Shown piece after piece: positions 4,395-5,570 of a stretch of DNA of 5,570 nt. Position 1 is the stretch's first letter. Each line of letters begins with the position of its first letter. The notes beneath the pieces were generated by a model. The model did no database searches. It was not told where the DNA came from and was given only the letters and a program-made list of their open reading frames with translations. The DNA is from JAAFIP01 sp031428975. GTDB taxonomy: Bacteria > Pseudomonadota > Gammaproteobacteria > Burkholderiales > Burkholderiaceae_C. The stretch covers positions 1 through 5,570 of the forward strand of contig JANOYR010000065.1 of NCBI GenBank assembly GCA_031428975.1. The letters are read 5' to 3'. Made by a program: the position numbers and the translations under genes.

Positions 4395-5570
4395 ATGCAA
4401 TGTCACCGTCAAATGGTCTTAGTGCGCTATATAAAATATAGCAAAACTTACTTGAATTTGACGTTGCTTGCAGGCCTTGGAATGGGTTTAAGTCTTGGCA
4501 TCAGCGGCTGCACCACCGCTTTGCCATCGTTGCCACAAGCAACAGCGGCTGTGGCTGCGCCGCCTGTTGATTGCTCGCTGTTAGCCGTAGCTTTTGTCGC
4601 TGAAAAAATCAGCCAAGGCGTGACCATTAGCGCAGCAGAATCTGTGCCTGCAGGCCTCACGGTCAGCGGCATGGCCTCGGCCTACCCTATGCCCGCCCAC
4701 TGCAAAATCAGCGCCAAAATGAGCGAGCGCACTGGCCTTGACGGCAAAGCCTATGCCATAGGCTTTGAAATGCGCCTGCCCACCAACTGGTCGGGCCGCT
4801 TTTTGCTGCAAGCCAATGGCGGTAATGACGGTGTCGTCGTGCCCGCTTTTGGCAACGTGGTCACCGCAGGTGCCACCACCAATGCCCTGATGCAAGGCTT
4901 TGCCGTGGTGTCGAGCGACGCGGGCCACAGCCCAGTGCCTGCCGCAACTGCGGGGCTCGTGGGTGGCAATTTGTTTGGCCTAGACCCGCAAGCGCGCCTA
5001 GACTACGGCTACATGGCCGTCGGTGCGCTCACACCAGTGGCCAAGCAATTGGTGCACACGTATTACGGCAAGCCTGCCAATAAATCGTACATGATGGGCT
5101 GCTCCAACGGCGGCCGCCACGGCATGGTGGCCGCCAGCCGCTATGCCGACCAATACGATGGTATTTTGGCGGGTAACCCAGGCTTTAATTTACCCAAAGC
5201 AGCGGTGCAACACGCATGGGACATTCAGGCCTTTTCATCGGTCAACCCAGACATCAAAGCAGCCTTTCCGCCTGCTGACATGCAGCTGCTTGCCGCCAAA
5301 ATCCTTGAAAAATGCGACGCTTTAGACGGCTTGGCTGATGGCATCGTGGACAACCGCGCCGCTTGCCAAAAAGCCTTTGATATCAAGGCCTTGCAATGCA
5401 GTAGCAACAAAAACGCGCAATGCCTAAGTGCCCCACAAGTCAACGCTCTGACCAAGGTCTTTGCTGGGCCCGTCAACAGCAAGGGCGACAAACTCTACAG
5501 CGACTGGCCTTGGGATGCTGGCGTGGGCGCATCCGCCATCGGTTTTGGCGCGTGGCGTGCTTGGAAACTA
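4395..5570 (+). CDS. Tannase/feruloyl esterase-family lipoprotein (MHETase-like), 3' end cut by window
   Basis: The frame is open from the ATG at 4395 to the window end (392 residues). AAGGGA (4385-4390) gives a good ribosome site. Residues 1-39 form a lipoprotein signal: basic n-region, hydrophobic stretch 20-35, lipobox ISGC with lipidation at C39. The following Thr fits outer-membrane sorting. The rest is tannase family: GCSNGG (235-240) holds the nucleophile S237 and C236, which in the family pairs with a Cys next to the catalytic His. The segment from C307, CDALDGLADGIVDN, has the D-x2-D-x3-D-x-I calcium-loop spacing (D308, D311, D315, I317). GLDPQARLDYGY, GCSNGG, the calcium loop and WPWDAG recall MHETase of Ideonella sakaiensis, with Asn in place of the Glu after the nucleophile. 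The catalytic Asp and His lie beyond the window. Next to a feruloyl-CoA synthase, a hydroxycinnamate ester is the likeliest substrate. Confidence 0.88.
   Translation, partial: MQCHRQMVLVRYIKYSKTYLNLTLLAGLGMGLSLGISGCTTALPSLPQATAAVAAPPVDCSLLAVAFVAEKISQGVTISAAESVPAGLTVSGMASAYPMPAHCKISAKMSERTGLDGKAYAIGFEMRLPTNWSGRFLLQANGGNDGVVVPAFGNVVTAGATTNALMQGFAVVSSDAGHSPVPAATAGLVGGNLFGLDPQARLDYGYMAVGALTPVAKQLVHTYYGKPANKSYMMGCSNGGRHGMVAASRYADQYDGILAGNPGFNLPKAAVQHAWDIQAFSSVNPDIKAAFPPADMQLLAAKILEKCDALDGLADGIVDNRAACQKAFDIKALQCSSNKNAQCLSAPQVNALTKVFAGPVNSKGDKLYSDWPWDAGVGASAIGFGAWRAWKL
4424..4447 (+). repeat. Related short repeat with hairpin, copy 3 (signal-peptide region of the esterase)
   Basis: GCGCTA (4424-4429) and ATAGCAAAAC (4438-4447) flank an AT spacer, the same elements in the same order as copy 2 but closer together. 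GCTATA (4426-4431) and TATAGC (4437-4442) form a perfect 6-bp inverted repeat around a five-base loop. The stretch is translated as the tyrosine- and lysine-rich part RYIKYSKT (residues 11-18) of the lipoprotein signal. Similarity to copies 1 and 2 after the core is weak. Confidence 0.42.

Overview
The window looks like a chromosomal segment of a beta-proteobacterium of order Burkholderiales, most likely family Comamonadaceae. The reasons are the GC-rich coding style of positions 593-5570, a Bug/TctC-type solute receptor gene lying alone in a catabolic operon, and short 'GCGCTA...ATAGCAAAC' repeats of a kind I remember from that family. The genus cannot be fixed from this sequence.

Positions 1-592 are AT-richer accessory DNA on the minus strand. 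The first 64 bases encode the N-terminus of an IS1595-type transposase that runs off the window edge. Upstream of it lies a RelB/DinJ-like antitoxin gene. Its normal ribbon-helix-helix part is intact, but its C-terminal sequence turns into what looks like the end of the insertion sequence. A doubtful PIN-domain scrap (about 443-481) lies further upstream. The rest, to 592, is AT-rich and probably holds the promoter of the operon that follows.

Positions 593-5570 form one plus-strand block that reads as a hydroxycinnamate (ferulate/coumarate-type) utilisation operon. It contains a crotonase-fold hydratase (593-1396), a feruloyl-CoA synthase-type AMP-forming ligase (1398-3287, starting one base after the hydratase stop), a Bug/TctC periplasmic binding protein (3368-4351), and a tannase/feruloyl esterase-family lipoprotein (4395 to beyond the window end).

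A coherent reading is that the lipoprotein esterase frees aromatic acids from esters outside the cytoplasm and the Bug protein binds the carboxylate in the periplasm. The ligase then makes the CoA thioester and the crotonase hydrates the side chain. The crotonase keeps both glutamates of classical enoyl-CoA hydratases and not the Ser/Glu arrangement of the Pseudomonas vanillin-forming hydratase-lyase, so the side-chain route (retro-aldol or beta-oxidation) is open. No aldehyde dehydrogenase, thiolase or regulator is visible here.

The most unusual points are: (i) the esterase resembles MHETase of Ideonella sakaiensis closely in its active-site and calcium-loop segments; (ii) a short dispersed repeat occurs twice inside the ligase gene, in the same frame and exactly 1080 bp apart; (iii) a related repeat sits in the signal-peptide region of the esterase. 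I saw no tRNA, rRNA, CRISPR array or obviously new multi-gene system.
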